From NCBI GenBank assembly GCA_902826155.1, contig CADEDU010000037.1, positions 26,842 to 37,639 on the forward strand: 10,798 nt of DNA, read 5' to 3'. Numbering within the stretch: position 1 is the first letter of the stretch; every line of letters begins with the position of its first letter. Source of the stretch: an uncultured beta proteobacterium (lineage in GTDB: Bacteria; Pseudomonadota; Gammaproteobacteria; Burkholderiales; SG8-39). Positions 6,106 to 10,798 of this stretch are shown here, piece after piece. The position numbers and the translations under genes are program-made. The notes under the pieces were generated by a model. That model searched no databases and had not been told where the DNA came from. It saw only the letters and a list, made by a program, of their open reading frames with translations.

Positions 6106-6873
6106 TCAGGCGCGGCCGCGAAATTCGGAGAAGATGCCCAGTTCGAGAAAGCGATCGACCTCGCCGAAGCCGGCATCGCGCATCGTTGCCAACACGCGCT
6201 CGGGTGGCGCGCACGCTTCGATGGTGTCCCAGTAGTAGCGGTACAGGCGCGGCGTATCGGGATGTCGCGCCACGGTGCGCGAGATCATCGGCACCATCGA
6301 GCGCATGTAGAAGCGCATCAGCGCGCCCGACATGCGCCCTTCGGGCCGCGTGATTTCAAGCAGCAGCACCCGCCCGCCCGGCTTGAGCACGCGGCGAAAC
6401 TCGCGGAACACGCCGAGCAGGTCTTCCATGTGACGCAGCGCAAAGCCAAGCGACAGGAAGTCGAACGACCGCGATGCGAACGGCAGACGCTCGGCTTGAC
6501 CCTGGATCAGCCGTAGCGGCAACGGCTCGCTCGCGGCGCCCATCATGCCGGGGCTCGGGTCCAGACCGAGCACATCGTCGGAGTTGCCGAGCACGCGGAT
6601 GATCTCGCGCGCGACCAGGCCCGTGCCGGTGGCAACGTCGAGCACCTTCATGCCAGGCTCCAGACCGGCACGACGCAAGGCGCGACGCCGATACCAGGAG
6701 CCCGATCCGAACGCGAGCAGCCGGTCGACACGGTCGTAGTCACCGGCCGTCTCATCGAAGATCTTGCGAATGAAACGGCGCTTCTGGACTTCGTCGGCGT
6801 AGTAGGCGTCGAGCACCGGATGGGGTGCGTTGACGGCGCTCGGAACGGGATCGGGACGAGTCATGTGCCGCAT
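6106..6873 (-). CDS. UbiE/COQ5-like class I SAM-dependent methyltransferase
   Basis: The 255-residue protein has a Rossmann-type methyltransferase core. Motif I VLDVATGTG (77-85) binds S-adenosylmethionine; the acidic residue of the following strand is in LGLDPSPGMM (102-111); LPFASRSFDFLSLGFALRHM (130-149) covers the next motifs; and RVLKPGGRVLLLE (161-173) is the closing motif. An N-terminal IFDETAGDYDRVDRLLAFGS segment (38-57) resembles the start of UbiE proteins, which C-methylate quinone precursors. The C-terminus lacks the usual UbiE ending, so a paralogue acting on another small molecule is possible. Length is close to E. coli UbiE. ATGs at 6873 and 6864 are both in frame; neither has a good ribosome site, and I give the longer form. 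It lies 118 bases downstream of metH on the same strand and is followed by a strong terminator, so cotranscription with metH is likely. Confidence 0.85.
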   Translation of the reverse strand: MRHMTRPDPVPSAVNAPHPVLDAYYADEVQKRRFIRKIFDETAGDYDRVDRLLAFGSGSWYRRRALRRAGLEPGMKVLDVATGTGLVAREIIRVLGNSDDVLGLDPSPGMMGAASEPLPLRLIQGQAERLPFASRSFDFLSLGFALRHMEDLLGVFREFRRVLKPGGRVLLLEITRPEGRMSGALMRFYMRSMVPMISRTVARHPDTPRLYRYYWDTIEACAPPERVLATMRDAGFGEVDRFLELGIFSEFRGRA

Positions 6874-6881
6874 GCTAGCCC

Positions 6882-6991
6882 GGCAGCCGATGTGTCACAA
6901 GGCGCGAGGCGATTCGGCGCTGTTTCGAGCGAGCTGCGGCTTAGTTGCCGGCAACGGCTGCCGATGTGACGTGGCCGATGTGCCGGCCGGC
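6882..6991. repeat. Short direct and inverted repeats between metH and the methyltransferase gene
   Basis: The gap of 118 bases contains three copies of GCCGATGTG (6886-6894, 6960-6968, 6974-6982). The first two are embedded in longer elements CGGCAGCCG (6881-6889) and CGGCTGCCG (6955-6963), which are also reverse complements of each other. There are two perfect palindromes, GTTGCCGGCAAC (6944-6955) and GCCGGCCGGC (6982-6991), the latter touching the metH stop codon. No T-tract follows, so termination is not supported. Some symmetry is expected by chance in GC-rich DNA. A role in RNA processing or stability is conjecture. Confidence 0.4.
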
Positions 6992-10675
<3,684 letters not shown>

Positions 10676-10718
10676 GCTGTGGTCAGTGATGAGGCCGCGG
10701 TCGCCCGGCTGGCCATGT

Positions 10719-10757
10719 AAAAAGAAAAACCCGTTCGGCTTGCGCGCTAAACGGGTT
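10719..10757 (-). terminator. Rho-independent terminator upstream of metH
   Basis: On the minus strand a perfect 8-bp stem AACCCGTT/AACGGGTT (10757-10750 and 10735-10728) encloses a 14-base loop. It runs into a T-rich tail interrupted by one C (10729-10719). Orientation matches a minus-strand gene entering from the right edge, so metH is likely to have its own start of transcription in the 43 bases that follow or to depend on read-through. Confidence 0.85.
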
Positions 10758-10766
10758 GCCCTCGCT

Positions 10767-10798
10767 TTAGCGGATTTGTTTGACCTGGAAGCCAGTGC
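10767..10798 (-). CDS. Possible C-terminal end of a minus-strand gene (runs off right edge)
   Basis: Just ahead of the terminator, one minus-strand frame reads Thr-Gly-Phe-Gln-Val-Lys-Gln-Ile-Arg followed by TAA (10769-10767). The stop sits 9 bases before the terminator stem, the usual distance for a gene end, and the terminator needs an upstream gene on this strand. Another frame is open to a TAG inside the loop, so the reading frame is not certain. Nine residues are too few to identify the protein. Confidence 0.4.
   Translation of the reverse strand, partial: TGFQVKQIR

Noticed and set aside
5990..6214. N-terminal extension of the RidA-family frame to 6214
   Set aside because: It would run through the terminator at 6068-6094 and the end of the methyltransferase gene, and family members begin at the ATG at 5989, which has a strong ribosome site.
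10676..10718. Cobalamin or SAH riboswitch controlling metH
   Set aside because: The space before the ATG is only about 43 bases after a terminator, and I see neither the B12-box nor the conserved SAH-riboswitch core.

Overview
The window is GC-rich, densely packed bacterial chromosome with short gaps between genes and ordinary housekeeping or metabolic content. The protein types, the GC-rich codon use and the compact Rho-independent terminators fit a proteobacterium. A beta-proteobacterium (Burkholderiales or Rhodocyclales) is my best guess, but this is inference from general resemblance, not from a marker gene. I see no rRNA, tRNA, CRISPR array, insertion sequence, prophage gene or integrase. 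No stretch longer than 300 bases lacks a gene; the largest gap is 135-374.

Layout from left to right. The 5' end of a minus-strand membrane-protein gene (1-134, cut by the window edge) diverges from a polyphosphate kinase 2 gene (375-1568, +). Convergent with ppk2 are two minus-strand genes that look like one transcript: a GlcG/HbpS-family gene (2572-3009) followed by an unrecognised two-helix membrane protein (1575-2555). Divergent from glcG, across a 94-bp shared promoter region, are a thiamine-diphosphate-dependent enzyme of the acetolactate-synthase type (3104-4840, +) and a TauE/SafE-type permease (4878-5600, +), probably cotranscribed. Convergent with these is a RidA/YjgF-family gene (5642-5989, -). 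Its 3' end, including the stop codon, is duplicated in tandem just past the gene. A strong terminator (6068-6094, -) separates ridA from an upstream minus-strand block made of a UbiE-like methyltransferase gene (6106-6873) and a full-length cobalamin-dependent methionine synthase gene, metH (6992-10675). A second terminator (10719-10757, -) lies just upstream of metH and appears to end another minus-strand gene whose last codons run off the right edge.

How the genes may work together. MetH remakes methionine, the precursor of S-adenosylmethionine, and the neighbouring methyltransferase uses S-adenosylmethionine, so the two form a plausible but unproven one-carbon unit. The ThDP enzyme, permease and divergent GlcG-like protein look like a small catabolic or transport module for an unidentified 2-oxo acid or organic (perhaps sulfonated) acid. 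RidA, which removes reactive enamine/imine intermediates, may be linked to it or may be independent. PPK2 acts in polyphosphate-nucleotide exchange and has no evident partner here.

I did not find a convincing undescribed system. The items most worth a second look are the divergent promoter region and ThDP-enzyme module, the duplicated ridA tail, the 14-bp perfect palindrome before ppk2, and the very short, Shine-Dalgarno-poor leader of metH.
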